Shown: one piece after another, positions 35,906-45,422 of the stretch
Layout of the letters: each line of letters starts with the position of its first letter
Numbering within the stretch: position 1 is the stretch's first letter
Assembly: GCF_014698965.1 (NCBI RefSeq)
Contig: NZ_JACXAE010000072.1
Span: 372,001-436,000, forward strand
DNA from: Iningainema tapete BLCC-T55
Lineage (GTDB): Bacteria > Cyanobacteriota > Cyanobacteriia > Cyanobacteriales > Nostocaceae
Direction: 5' to 3'
DNA length: 64,000 nucleotides
Translations under genes and position numbers: made by a program
The notes under the pieces: generated by a model
The model's input: only the letters and a program-made list of their open reading frames with translations
What the model was told of the DNA's origin: nothing
Databases searched by the model: none

Positions 35906-35908
35906 TAT

Positions 35909-38900
35909 TTACTCTTCCTCTTCCATCGAATCACGGGAGAGAGATTCGTAGGTGGGACGAGGAGGGGTACGACGGGTAGCTTGATCTGCCATCAAATCGA
36001 CTTCCACATCCAAAGAGCTGCCATCTGTTTGTGTTTCAACCTTATGTACAGCAATATCTAAGCCCAGTGATTGCAGTTCTCGCATCAATACTTTAAAAGA
36101 TTCTGGTGTACCTGGGCGAGGAATTGCTTTACCTTTGACGATCGCATTAAGTGCTTCATTCCGCCCTTGCATATCATCCGACTTCACAGTGAGCAACTCC
36201 TGCAAGGTATAAGCTGCACCAAAGGCTTCCAACGCCCACACTTCCATTTCACCGAACCGCTGACCACCTTGTTGTGCTTTACCACCCAAAGGCTGCTGAG
36301 TAACCAGTGAGTATGGACCTGTAGAGCGAGCGTGAATTTTATCATCCACCAAGTGGACTAATTTGAGCATGTAAGCCACACCTACTGTTACTGGTCGGTC
36401 AAAAGGCTCCCCAGTTCTACCATCATAAACTGTAATTTTACCAGGGTTATCTGGGTCAAATAACCAGTCTTTGCCTGTTTCCTCCCGTGCTTCGGTCAAT
36501 TTGCCATGTACAATTGTCCGGGAAGATTCTTCGCCGTACATTTCGTCGAAAGGTGTGAGCTTAAACCTGACTCCCAAATTATGACCAGCCCAGCCCAACA
36601 AACATTCAAACACTTGTCCAACGTTCATCCGGCTTGGCACACCCAAGGGGTTGAGGACGATATCCACCGGAGAACCATCGGGCAAATAGGGCATATCTTC
36701 TAGTGGGAGAATGCGGGAAATAATCCCTTTATTTCCATGTCGTCCTGCCATTTTGTCGCCGACTTGGATTTTGCGTTTTTGTGCCACGTACACCCGTACC
36801 ACCATATTTGCTCCGGGTGGCAGTTCATCGCCTTGTTCGCGAGTAAACAAGCGTACGTCAACTACACGTCCTTTTTCACCGTTAGGTACACGTAGAGAGT
36901 TATCGCGCACATCCCGTGCTTTTTCCCCGAAGATTGCTCGCAACAGCTTTTCTTCTGGTGGTTGGTCAGATTCACCTTTTGGTGTCACTTTTCCTACCAA
37001 GATATCGCCGGCTTCTACCCATGCTCCAATTCGGATAATTCCTTGTTCATCCAACTGACGCAAGGCATCTTCCCCAACGTTGGGAATTTCTCTGGTAATT
37101 TCTTCTGGTCCTAGTTTGGTTTGTCTTGCTTCAATTTCATATTTTTCAATGTGAATTGAGGTGTACACATCTTCCTGCACCAGCTTTTCGGAAATCAAAA
37201 TTGCGTCTTCGTAGTTGTAGCCTTCCCAAGGCATGTAGGCGACGACGATATTTTGTCCTAGCGCCAACTCACCACCTTCTGTGGAAGATCCATCTGCCAA
37301 TACTTGTCCCGCAACAACACGTTCACCAATCCTTACTAGTGGTTTTTGGTTGAGACAAGTATCTTGGTTGGAGCGCTGGTATTTAGAAATTGTGTACTTA
37401 ATTTCTCCTGATGGTCCTGTTCTCACTCCAGAATCGGGTTTAGGACGCACACGAATTTCTGTTGCATCTACGTAAGTGACATCACCATCAGTGCGTGATA
37501 TAATTACCATCCCGGAGTCTCTTGCTCCCTGAGCTTCTAATCCTGTTCCCACCAAAGGACGCTCTGGCTTAAGCAAAGGTACTGCTTGGCGTTGCATGTT
37601 CGATCCCATCAAGGCGCGGTTGGCGTCGTCATGCTCCAAGAAAGGAATCATACTAGTAGCAACAGAGACAATTTGTACCGGAGAAACTGCCACGTAATCT
37701 ACTTGTTCGGGTGTAGTGGTGGTGAATTCCTGCCGATAACGTACTGGTACTTGAGGTCCAATGATCTGGTCATTTTGATCGATTGGTATATCACCAGGAG
37801 CAACGCGAACGTCGTCTTCTTCATCTGCTGTCATGTACACTGGTGGCAGGTCAAACCTGACTCGCCCGTTTTCGACAACTCTAGATGGGGTTTCTAAGAA
37901 GCCATACTGGTTCACTCTGGCATGAGTAGCCAAAGAACCAATCAACCCAGCGTTAGGACCTTCTGGTGTTTCAATTGGGCAAATACGTCCGTAGTGCGAG
38001 GGGTGAATATCTCGGACAGCGAAGCCTGCTCGTTCTCTCGTTAAACCACCAGGCCCTAGTGCAGAAAGACGACGTTTGTGTGTCAGTTCTGCCAGTGGGT
38101 TGGTTTGATCCATGAACTGCGACAACTGGCTGGAGCCGAAGAATTCTTTAATTGCTGCTACCAAAGGTTTGGGGTTTACCAAAGAAGCAGGGGTAAGTAC
38201 TTCGGCATCGGATACAGTCATCCGTTCCCGAATAATCCTTTCCAATCGGTTTAACCCTACTCGAACTTGGTTTTGCAGCAACTCGCCCACACTTCTCACC
38301 CGGCGATTACCTAAGTGGTCAATGTCATCTGTGTTACCAATGTCAAATTCAAGGTTGATTAAGTAATCTACTGCTGCTAAAATGTCAGGAGAAGTTAGTA
38401 CCCGCAATGTGTCTGGTACTTGCAGGCGTAGTTTCTTGTTTAGTTTATAACGTCCAACTCGTCCTAAGTCGTAGCGTTTAGCATCAAAGAAACGCGAGTC
38501 TAAGAGTTGTTGTCCTCCCAAAACGGTAGGTGGTTCACCTGGACGCAGTTTACGATACAACTCCATCAGGGCTTCTTCTTCAGAAAATTGCCCTTCTTTC
38601 TCAATGGTTTTTTGGAAATACTCTGGGTGACGTAGTGCGTCAAAGATTTCGTTATCTGACAAACCTAAAGCTTTAAGTAGCACTTGTGCTGATAGTTTAC
38701 GGGTTTTGTCGATCCTTACCCACACCAAGTCATTACGGTCTGTCTCAAATTTCAGCCATGCTCCCCGGTTAGGTATTAAGCTAGCTGAGTAGGTACGTCT
38801 CCCGTTTTTATCAATTTCCGATTTGTAGTAAACTCCAGGACTGCGCACGATTTGGTTGACGATGACCCGCTCTGCACCGTTAATAATGAATGTGCCGCGA

Positions 38901-39229
38901 TCAGTCATCAAAGGCAAATCCCCGATGAATACTTCTTGCTCTTTTATTTCTCCGGTTTCTTTATTAATTAGGCGTGTGGGTACGTACATTTGTACTGCGT
39001 AAGTACTATCACGCCGCTTAGCTTCTTCTACACTATACTTTGGCTCTTTGAGTCTGTAGTTATTTCCTAAAAAGTGTAGTTCTAGTTTGCCTGTGTAATC
39101 TGTGATAGGACTAAAGGAGTTCAGTTCTTCTATCAGCCCTTCTTCTAAAAACCAGCGAAAACTAGCACGCTGGATTTCAATTAAGTCGGGCAACAAGAAG
39201 GCGGATTCCATAATTGATTCGTTAGTCAT
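35909..39229 (-). CDS. rpoB: RNA polymerase beta subunit
   Basis: 1106 residues from the ATG at 39229 ([20 protein letters not shown]); a TTG start 27 bp upstream is in frame but less likely. All beta landmarks are present: [18 protein letters not shown], the rifampicin-region [37 protein letters not shown], the [12 protein letters not shown] motif and the C-terminal [20 protein letters not shown]. First gene of the rpoBC1C2 operon. Confidence 0.98.
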   Translation of the reverse strand: MTNESIMESAFLLPDLIEIQRASFRWFLEEGLIEELNSFSPITDYTGKLELHFLGNNYRLKEPKYSVEEAKRRDSTYAVQMYVPTRLINKETGEIKEQEVFIGDLPLMTDRGTFIINGAERVIVNQIVRSPGVYYKSEIDKNGRRTYSASLIPNRGAWLKFETDRNDLVWVRIDKTRKLSAQVLLKALGLSDNEIFDALRHPEYFQKTIEKEGQFSEEEALMELYRKLRPGEPPTVLGGQQLLDSRFFDAKRYDLGRVGRYKLNKKLRLQVPDTLRVLTSPDILAAVDYLINLEFDIGNTDDIDHLGNRRVRSVGELLQNQVRVGLNRLERIIRERMTVSDAEVLTPASLVNPKPLVAAIKEFFGSSQLSQFMDQTNPLAELTHKRRLSALGPGGLTRERAGFAVRDIHPSHYGRICPIETPEGPNAGLIGSLATHARVNQYGFLETPSRVVENGRVRFDLPPVYMTADEEDDVRVAPGDIPIDQNDQIIGPQVPVRYRQEFTTTTPEQVDYVAVSPVQIVSVATSMIPFLEHDDANRALMGSNMQRQAVPLLKPERPLVGTGLEAQGARDSGMVIISRTDGDVTYVDATEIRVRPKPDSGVRTGPSGEIKYTISKYQRSNQDTCLNQKPLVRIGERVVAGQVLADGSSTEGGELALGQNIVVAYMPWEGYNYEDAILISEKLVQEDVYTSIHIEKYEIEARQTKLGPEEITREIPNVGEDALRQLDEQGIIRIGAWVEAGDILVGKVTPKGESDQPPEEKLLRAIFGEKARDVRDNSLRVPNGEKGRVVDVRLFTREQGDELPPGANMVVRVYVAQKRKIQVGDKMAGRHGNKGIISRILPLEDMPYLPDGSPVDIVLNPLGVPSRMNVGQVFECLLGWAGHNLGVRFKLTPFDEMYGEESSRTIVHGKLTEAREETGKDWLFDPDNPGKITVYDGRTGEPFDRPVTVGVAYMLKLVHLVDDKIHARSTGPYSLVTQQPLGGKAQQGGQRFGEMEVWALEAFGAAYTLQELLTVKSDDMQGRNEALNAIVKGKAIPRPGTPESFKVLMRELQSLGLDIAVHKVETQTDGSSLDVEVDLMADQATRRTPPRPTYESLSRDSMEEEE

Positions 39230-39819
39230 GCCTCTACCTTTATCATCCTGGTTCAACTGTTCGGTATACGGATTCTCCTTACACTACACACAAGAGTGCA
39301 GATGTGGGCAGGAGCTATTAAATCTCTAAAAGGGAATGAACTTGTTGTTTCATAGCCAATCGCCTTGAGAGCTGGTTAACCCGACAACAAAGTTCTGGCT
39401 AGCCTACGCAGTTCTACACTACCGTTATCTGAATGTTAATCTGGTTTTGTGTAATTTTACCCAATATCATGGTATACAATATTATCTAAGAAAATATTTC
39501 TTCTCTTTGCCTGGTTTTCATTTGCATTAGTTGGTTTTTGCACAAGCGTGAGCGCGGAAATGATTAAGTGTAAGTACTTTCTATATGTAACAATTGAAGC
39601 AGATTTTTTGAGTTAAACTGAGCATGATGAGATGAGTAACTATGGGTTAGGAGCTTCCGTTGCGTGGAGTGATAATGATGGTTTTGCCACTAGGAAAAAT
39701 AGTTGGCGATCGCAACATAACTATTATGACGCAAGCAAACCTTTTTTGAGGTAACTATATTACCACATTTTTGCCGAAAAGCAATTTTTTCACAACTGCC
39801 CATGCAAATGTGGACTGCC
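39230..39819. other. rpoB leader/promoter region
   Basis: 590 bp with no gene. As the only long spacer ahead of rpoB it likely holds the rpo operon promoter and an untranslated leader. One HIP1-like GCGATCGC at about 39706. No terminator or riboswitch recognised. Confidence 0.5.
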
Positions 39820-40599
39820 TCATAAAACTAAGCCGAACAATTCACAAGCATTTTGGGTGGTTTGAGAGGCGATCGCTTCGACAGTTTCGCCGCGCAAACG
39901 AGCTATTTGTTCTGCTACGTAAAGTACATTAGCAGGCTCGTTCCGTTTTTGCCCCCGTTTAGGAACCGGAGCTAAAAATGGGCAGTCTGTTTCTATTAAT
40001 AAGCGATCGCTTCTTACCATCGCTGCTGATGCTTGGATCTGTTGGGCATTTTTAAAGGTAACAGTTCCACTAAAGCTGATGTAAAATCCTAAATCCACAA
40101 ACCAGTTTGTTTCCTCAGGATTTCCTCCCCAGCAGTGCATCACACCTTTCAATTCTCCTCCTTTGTTGTGCCATTTGTGCAACACTTGCTTTACTTCTTC
40201 CGCTGCATCGCGGCAGTGGATAATAATTGGTAAGTTGAGAGATGTGGCAATTGCCAGTTGTGACTCAAATACCATGATCTGTTGCTCAATGTTATCCGCC
40301 TTGTAAAAATCCAACCCTGTTTCACCTATTGCCACTACTTTTTCCGCTACAGCCAAAGATGTGATTAATTCTGCTGTCTCATCGCTCCATTTTTCCGCAT
40401 CTAACGGGTGTAATCCTACTGCAAAACTTACTTCCGGGAAACGAGTGGCGATCGCTTGAATAGACGAAAATTCTGACGGCAAGACACATGAGTGGACTAA
40501 ACGTACTACCCCTGCTTGTTGCCATCGCGATCTCACTGCTTCTAAATCTGGTTGGAAAACATCAAAATTGATATGAACGTGGGTATCTATCAGCTGCAT
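39820..40599 (-). CDS. tatD: TatD-family metal-dependent hydrolase
   Basis: 259 residues, full length. [20 protein letters not shown] (HxH metal motif), [51 protein letters not shown] and [11 protein letters not shown] follow the family precisely; these histidines, E and D bind two metals. TatD proteins are DNases involved in DNA repair or quality control. Cyanobacteria usually keep tatD between rpsT and rpoB, as here. Confidence 0.96.
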   Translation of the reverse strand: MQLIDTHVHINFDVFQPDLEAVRSRWQQAGVVRLVHSCVLPSEFSSIQAIATRFPEVSFAVGLHPLDAEKWSDETAELITSLAVAEKVVAIGETGLDFYKADNIEQQIMVFESQLAIATSLNLPIIIHCRDAAEEVKQVLHKWHNKGGELKGVMHCWGGNPEETNWFVDLGFYISFSGTVTFKNAQQIQASAAMVRSDRLLIETDCPFLAPVPKRGQKRNEPANVLYVAEQIARLRGETVEAIASQTTQNACELFGLVL

Positions 40600-40670
40600 T
40601 TTTAGGAAGGGGAGACAGGCGACAGGCTACAGAATAAACTTTGCTATTTTTCTCACTGCCGATTCAATTT

Positions 40671-40699
40671 GTACAGACGTTCCGGCGGAACGTCTCTAC
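40671..40699. repeat. GTAGAGACG hairpin repeat, copy 3
   Basis: GTACAGACGTTCCGGCGGAA and the rest of the arm CGTCTCTAC. The first arm has one change from the family consensus. First of two tandem copies between tatD and rpsT. Confidence 0.85.
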
Positions 40700-40716
40700 T
40701 GTATTCCTTTTCATTG

Positions 40717-40745
40717 GTACAGACGTTCTGGCGGAACGTCTCTAC
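40717..40745. repeat. GTAGAGACG hairpin repeat, copy 4
   Basis: Nearly the same as copy 3 (TTCTGGCGGAA instead of TTCCGGCGGAA) and in the same orientation, 46 bp away. Lies just after the rpsT stop. Confidence 0.85.
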
Positions 40746-40768
40746 TGGGATTTATGGAAAATTAAGGA

Positions 40769-41077
40769 TTACTCAGCAGTTGCTACTGCTGGTTGTGTAT
40801 GAGGTTTGAGCCTTTTAGCTAATCTCGATTTTTTTCTTGCTCCGTTATTTGGATGCAGTACTCCCCGCTTTACGGCTTTATCGATTTTGCTGTAAGCTGC
40901 TGACATGTGAGCAAGTACTTCTTGCTTTAATTCAGGACTAGGGTTAGCTGCGTAGGTTTCTACGGCAGTAAAGTACTTCTTCATCAGCGTTTTCACTGCT
41001 GATTTGTAAGATTTGTTACGCAGTCGGTTACGTTCTGCGATTTGGGCGCGTTTCTGAGCAGATTTTATATTCGCCAC
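40769..41077 (-). CDS. rpsT: 30S ribosomal protein S20
   Basis: 102 residues. Start set at the GTG at 41077 because the protein then begins (M)[20 protein letters not shown], exactly like S20 of other cyanobacteria; the upstream open frame to 41242 is non-homologous. The rest ([40 protein letters not shown]) is typical. S20 binds 16S rRNA early in 30S assembly. First gene of the rpsT-tatD-rpo cluster. Confidence 0.96.
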   Translation of the reverse strand: MANIKSAQKRAQIAERNRLRNKSYKSAVKTLMKKYFTAVETYAANPSPELKQEVLAHMSAAYSKIDKAVKRGVLHPNNGARKKSRLAKRLKPHTQPAVATAE

Positions 41078-41906
41078 AGCAATTCCAAAAAGACTATATA
41101 TATGTACACACACTACTAGACTTACTAATATAGCACCCTTATTGCCAATGTGAGGGTCAAAAAGAAAAATTTCCCTAAAAATTTTTCTGCCATGAGCTTT
41201 TTCGCTCATGGGCAGATCAACATAGTAAAGTTTACTTGACAAATGCTCCTACTCATAGTCACGCTACAGGAAGTCGGCTCGAAGTAGATAGGAGCGATTT
41301 TTTACTGCCCGCTTCGTTATAGATAAGTACATCTATATTATATTATAGCTCTGAATCCCATAAGTGAGAATCCGATTGCGAGTTTTTTGAAGGTTCCGAT
41401 TTGAAGAGTGCTATGAAAAAAGTTCAAATTGAGTATCTTTAATTTGGAAACTTGTTTTTTTGCTCAACCGCACTCCTACGCAGAGGAAAGAGAATAAGAG
41501 AATTTCACGACTTAATTTTGCTTGTTATCAGTATGTATGATGTTTTTAAATTCAAACTTGTTTAGTTATAACTCTGGATTTTTAACTCAGATAGTTTGCC
41601 TACTGGGAAAACGATTTAAGTTTAATTACTGAGAAGATACAGTCGAAAACTTTAAGAAAATTTTATATATAAAAATCAGTAGGGTTAAGCAGGTAGAGTG
41701 TTATTGTTAAATTTACAAAAAATTTAATTGATTTTACGGAAAACATTATGGCGTTTGGGAGATATAAAGAATAAATTAGAACAAGAATGTAGTCAACATA
41801 TTAAATTACCGTTTTTAGCTGTAAAAGCTATATTTAATAGACGGTAGTTCAGAATCTGTTGCGATTGAATGATTGTTTTTCGTTATAACTAATTCAACAT
41901 TTAAAT
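41078..41906. other. Long spacer between divergent rpsT and a membrane-protein gene
   Basis: About 830 bp, AT-rich. It should carry the promoters of both genes. The rpsT-proximal 165 bp remain open in the rpsT frame but lack homology. No RNA gene or repeat was recognised. Confidence 0.45.
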
Positions 41907-42635
41907 ATGTCCCTATCTGCTCTCGCCAAATTTTTGCTACCACCAGTGATGGCTTCTGCTGCTGTTTTTTCAGTAATGAGCGCACCTTTATTTGTACTGG
42001 GTGCTGAGCAAATAAACATCAAATTCAAGGAAGAACCTTTTTTCTCTGGGAAACTTAGAGATGTTGCTACTCCTTACGTAGTTTTGGCTACGGCAATTAG
42101 TATGGGAGCAGGTTTATCGGCGATCGCTATGTGTGGTTGGCGGAATTCTGCGCAAAAATCGACAGAGTTTGAGCAGCAGTTATCTGTCTTAGAGAAAAAC
42201 CTACAAGAAAAGGAAGAATTGATCAAAGAACTCAAACTATCAGAGACTCGCTTACAAGCTTCTGGATTGAGTAGCTTCTTGAATGATGAAATGTTACAAG
42301 TGAATTCAAAAGTGCATAAACCAGCAGTAAGTCATGAAACTACACCTGTTACGGCTGCATCGACATTTTCTTCTGCACAAAATTACCTGGGTTTTGCGCA
42401 AGCAAGTACAAATGGTACAAAAGAAGTTGCTACGACAAATGTAGAGCAAACAACAGTTACAATGTCTGAGTTTGAGCATTTACAAACACAACTTAGAGAT
42501 ATGATGTTGCAGATGCAAATCATGCATAACAATTTACTACAAAAAACTCCCGCAACAAATACTGAGGTAGAAGCACCAGAAAGATTGAGAGTATTTTATG
42601 AATCTTACAAAACTAATGAAGTCCATATGATTTAA
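41907..42635 (+). CDS. Membrane protein with coiled coil, function unknown
   Basis: 242 residues. Two hydrophobic helices (about 8-32 and 52-75), a coiled coil (EFEQQLSVLEKNLQEKEELI and KELKLSETRL, about 86-116), a low-complexity middle, and a second helical stretch (FEHLQTQLRDMMLQMQIMHN) near the end. Topology suggests a small inner-membrane anchor with cytoplasmic coiled coils. Similar proteins occur in other filamentous cyanobacteria as far as I recall, without known function. Confidence 0.65.
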   Translation: MSLSALAKFLLPPVMASAAVFSVMSAPLFVLGAEQINIKFKEEPFFSGKLRDVATPYVVLATAISMGAGLSAIAMCGWRNSAQKSTEFEQQLSVLEKNLQEKEELIKELKLSETRLQASGLSSFLNDEMLQVNSKVHKPAVSHETTPVTAASTFSSAQNYLGFAQASTNGTKEVATTNVEQTTVTMSEFEHLQTQLRDMMLQMQIMHNNLLQKTPATNTEVEAPERLRVFYESYKTNEVHMI

Positions 42636-42648
42636 ATCAAAAAAATTT

Positions 42649-42677
42649 GTAGAGACGCCCCGCCGAGGCGTCTCTAC
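42649..42677. repeat. GTAGAGACG hairpin repeat, copy 5
   Basis: GTAGAGACGCCCCGCCGAGG with closing arm CGTCTCTAC; the loop core differs from other copies. Lies between two convergent genes, 13 bp past one stop and 6 bp from the other. Confidence 0.9.
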
Positions 42678-42682
42678 ATTTT

Positions 42683-43462
42683 TCAACGCATAAATTCTGA
42701 AGCCTTGAGAGAAGCGTTTGTCTGCCTGAATTTAGTAGCTAGTAAAGACGCTCGGGTATTTACCCCTATTGTTGGTTGCGGCGGGATTTGGTTACGAATT
42801 CCCCAACCGTCATTCATGTCTTCTAGTTGGAAACGAGGGGCAATTGTTTTTCCTGTGGGTAGAGGAATTGCTAAAGTTTGACTCGCTTGTACATAGATTT
42901 CGCCTTCATTTGTAAAGCGAATCAACTTACCTTCGAGGTTTTGATAGTCTTGATCGGGTTTTTTCAAGCTTTGCTGTGATTGCTGCTGACTTGCGGCGTC
43001 AAAAGTGGCGATAAACGTGACGCCGTTTTCTGGTGTTAGTCTCGTTAGCACTTGAGATGCTTGCCAGTTTTCCTGAAAAGTACCATTGGCTGCCACTTGC
43101 CAGAGATTGAGATCCGCAAGCCATTCTCCCTGTTTGACTTCGACGATTTGACGAGCCAAAATAGAGCGATTTGTACTATCAGGAGAATTTAATAGTTGTT
43201 GTCCTTCTTGTGGTCGTAAATTACGCACAGCTGTTACGGTAATTTGGCTAGAGTCAGGCAGATTTGTACTGCCTGATATATTGTATAAACCATTACTCTG
43301 AACTGACTGAACGTTTTTTATTTCTAGTTGTACTTCTTCTTGTGCTTTTTGAACACAGCCAGAGCTAACAACAAGCAGTAATAGAGAAATAGCGGCTAGG
43401 GAGAGAGAAGAAGGCAACTGGCTAAATTTTTGCCTAAAAAGCTGAAAATAGAGACTAGGCAT
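42683..43462 (-). CDS. Putative lipoprotein, function unknown
   Basis: 259 residues from the ATG at 43462 (MPSLYFQLFRQKFSQLPSSL); an upstream ATG at 43549 is in frame but would put 29 residues ahead of the signal peptide. The hydrophobic SLAAISLLLLVVSSGC gives a lipobox-like SSGC, so Cys would be lipidated. The rest is beta-rich with a segment NGLYNISGSTNLPDSSQITV that resembles Ig-like/uncharacterised secreted domains. No catalytic motif seen. Confidence 0.6.
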   Translation of the reverse strand: MPSLYFQLFRQKFSQLPSSLSLAAISLLLLVVSSGCVQKAQEEVQLEIKNVQSVQSNGLYNISGSTNLPDSSQITVTAVRNLRPQEGQQLLNSPDSTNRSILARQIVEVKQGEWLADLNLWQVAANGTFQENWQASQVLTRLTPENGVTFIATFDAASQQQSQQSLKKPDQDYQNLEGKLIRFTNEGEIYVQASQTLAIPLPTGKTIAPRFQLEDMNDGWGIRNQIPPQPTIGVNTRASLLATKFRQTNASLKASEFMR

Positions 43463-43673
43463 ATAAAAAAAGTATTTGATACTGGTAAGAAGTAAAAAAT
43501 CGATTTTTCCCGATTTTACAAATAATAGCCTATAAAAGAGAAAATCCATTTGACTCTAAACTAAGTTAACTGAAACTGAAAAATTTACCAACTATCCTCG
43601 AAGTTACTTAGATTTTTTGTTAAAGTGGCGACAACCGATAACTGAATGATTGACTTAACCATGAGTTAACCTA

Positions 43674-45422
43674 ATGAGGAACACAAGATTAAATAGTTAC
43701 CAAAATGCTTCTACCCACAAGCAACACAAATATTGGGTGTTTTACATTGTGTCAGTCTTGTGCTGGATACTGGTTACGGGTAACGCTTGTTTAGCACAAA
43801 CAAAGTCCAATAACCACAACAACGACTTTCAACTGGGCATGGGGGGACTGTTACCAGTACCACGCACGCCATTACCCGGACAAAAGAAGCGACAATCGAC
43901 AGTACCACCCCCACCTGGCTCTCCTGGTGTAGCAGTAGCACCGCTCAACCTACCATTACCCAAACCAGTACAGCGTACACCGACACAAGAGATTAAATCT
44001 CTAGAGAACTCGTTTATTCAGCAGCAGCTAACGGGTGTTGCACCAAAAACACCTTCTTTAAACAAGCTTAATCCTCAAAAAAGACGATTACCAAAGCTAG
44101 CTGCTGATACCAACAAAGCCTCGTTTCTCAATTTGGAGCTGCCATCCAATCAAAAGAACGAGTCACAAAAAAGCCCGGTGGCACAGAATGTGGGGCAAGA
44201 ATTCACCGCACCTGGTACACCAGCTTTCAACCAAATCACATCTCAACCCCTAGCTCCTTTACCACCACTCCCTGGGATGGCAAGGCAAGACTCTGTAACT
44301 GGAGCAACACCAACTTTCAATCAACTAATTAATGCTCAGAATAGAGATCCTAATTTACTACCCCCATTAATCAATAACCCTGCTGTACCACCTAGACAAC
44401 AACCACCCAATCAACCTCTCCCACTGGTAACTAATCCAGCTTTAAGAGAACCATTTTTAAGGTTCCAAGGAGTTTACGTCACCCAAGGAGGCGATACTTC
44501 AGCAAGAGCGCGATTGGAAGGAGTTTACCCACTCTCACCTCAAGCTTTGGTGGGAGCAACTTTGGATTTGACTAGCCAAGGTAGCACTTTTGATGATTCT
44601 CGTAATGAAGGTTTAAATATCAACGAGCTTTATCTAGCGACTTCGGTGGCAGGGATACCCAATCTACGGTTTGTCATAGGGCAATTAGATTTAACGTCTT
44701 ATTTTGACCGAAACAGCTTTGCTAAAGATGGAGCCAGCCAATTCTTTAATCCTGTGTTTCAAACAAATCCGGCGTTAGCTGCTACGGGAATTGCTTCTCG
44801 CACAGGCTTATTAGTGAATTGGAGTGCTACTGACAATATCGAAGCCAAAGCCGCTGTTTTCTCTTCTTCAGACAAAATCAGTGACTTTTCTTTAGATGGA
44901 TTTGCTGGAGAAATTGGTATTCGTTACGGTAACGCGATTATTCGCGGTACTTATGCAACCGATCGCGACTCTGGTATCCGCGATTCTTTCGCAGAAAGTT
45001 TTGGCATTGCCAGAAATTCCGAAGCAACTTTATTTGGTCCACTTAAAGATGATCGCGAAGAAGCCTATGGTTTAAATGCGGAAGTTTTTATTCCCAATCT
45101 CAAACTAGGTCTTTTTGGACGCTATGGTCGTTACGAAAACAGCGATTTAGGTAAGGGTGGTAATACATACGTAGTGGGAGGTAGTTTACTAGATTTATTT
45201 ACCGCCAATGATCGTCTGGGATTAGCCTATGGACGCGCTCTGTCCAATGACAGTTTACGTCGGAACAACCTAGATGTTTTGGAGCTTTATTACGATTTTC
45301 AAGTTCTTCCCTATTTGCGGCTGGGTTTTACAGTCCAAGGAAGAGATGGTTTTGACGAAACTGTAGTCGGCGTGAGAGTGAGATCAGATTTTGATATCAC
45401 TCCCAGAGGGAGGAACCGATGA
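43674..45422 (+). CDS. Outer-membrane beta-barrel of the cellulose operon (BcsC barrel-like)
   Basis: 582 residues. Signal peptide (about 20-42, ending CLAQ), a proline-rich extended region (about 50-260) able to span periplasm and peptidoglycan, and a C-terminal barrel (about 265-575) with alternating strands (FLRFQGVYVTQGGDTSARAR, YLRLGFTVQGRDGF) and an aromatic/R-rich end. In proteobacterial BcsC the TPR scaffold and cellulose export barrel are one protein; here the barrel is this gene and the TPR part is the next, linked by ATGA overlap. A role as the cellulose exit pore is inference from position and architecture. Confidence 0.7.
   Translation: MRNTRLNSYQNASTHKQHKYWVFYIVSVLCWILVTGNACLAQTKSNNHNNDFQLGMGGLLPVPRTPLPGQKKRQSTVPPPPGSPGVAVAPLNLPLPKPVQRTPTQEIKSLENSFIQQQLTGVAPKTPSLNKLNPQKRRLPKLAADTNKASFLNLELPSNQKNESQKSPVAQNVGQEFTAPGTPAFNQITSQPLAPLPPLPGMARQDSVTGATPTFNQLINAQNRDPNLLPPLINNPAVPPRQQPPNQPLPLVTNPALREPFLRFQGVYVTQGGDTSARARLEGVYPLSPQALVGATLDLTSQGSTFDDSRNEGLNINELYLATSVAGIPNLRFVIGQLDLTSYFDRNSFAKDGASQFFNPVFQTNPALAATGIASRTGLLVNWSATDNIEAKAAVFSSSDKISDFSLDGFAGEIGIRYGNAIIRGTYATDRDSGIRDSFAESFGIARNSEATLFGPLKDDREEAYGLNAEVFIPNLKLGLFGRYGRYENSDLGKGGNTYVVGGSLLDLFTANDRLGLAYGRALSNDSLRRNNLDVLELYYDFQVLPYLRLGFTVQGRDGFDETVVGVRVRSDFDITPRGRNR

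Noticed and set aside
41078-41242. N-terminal extension of rpsT
   Set aside because: S20 homology begins exactly at the GTG at 41077; the upstream part is non-homologous.
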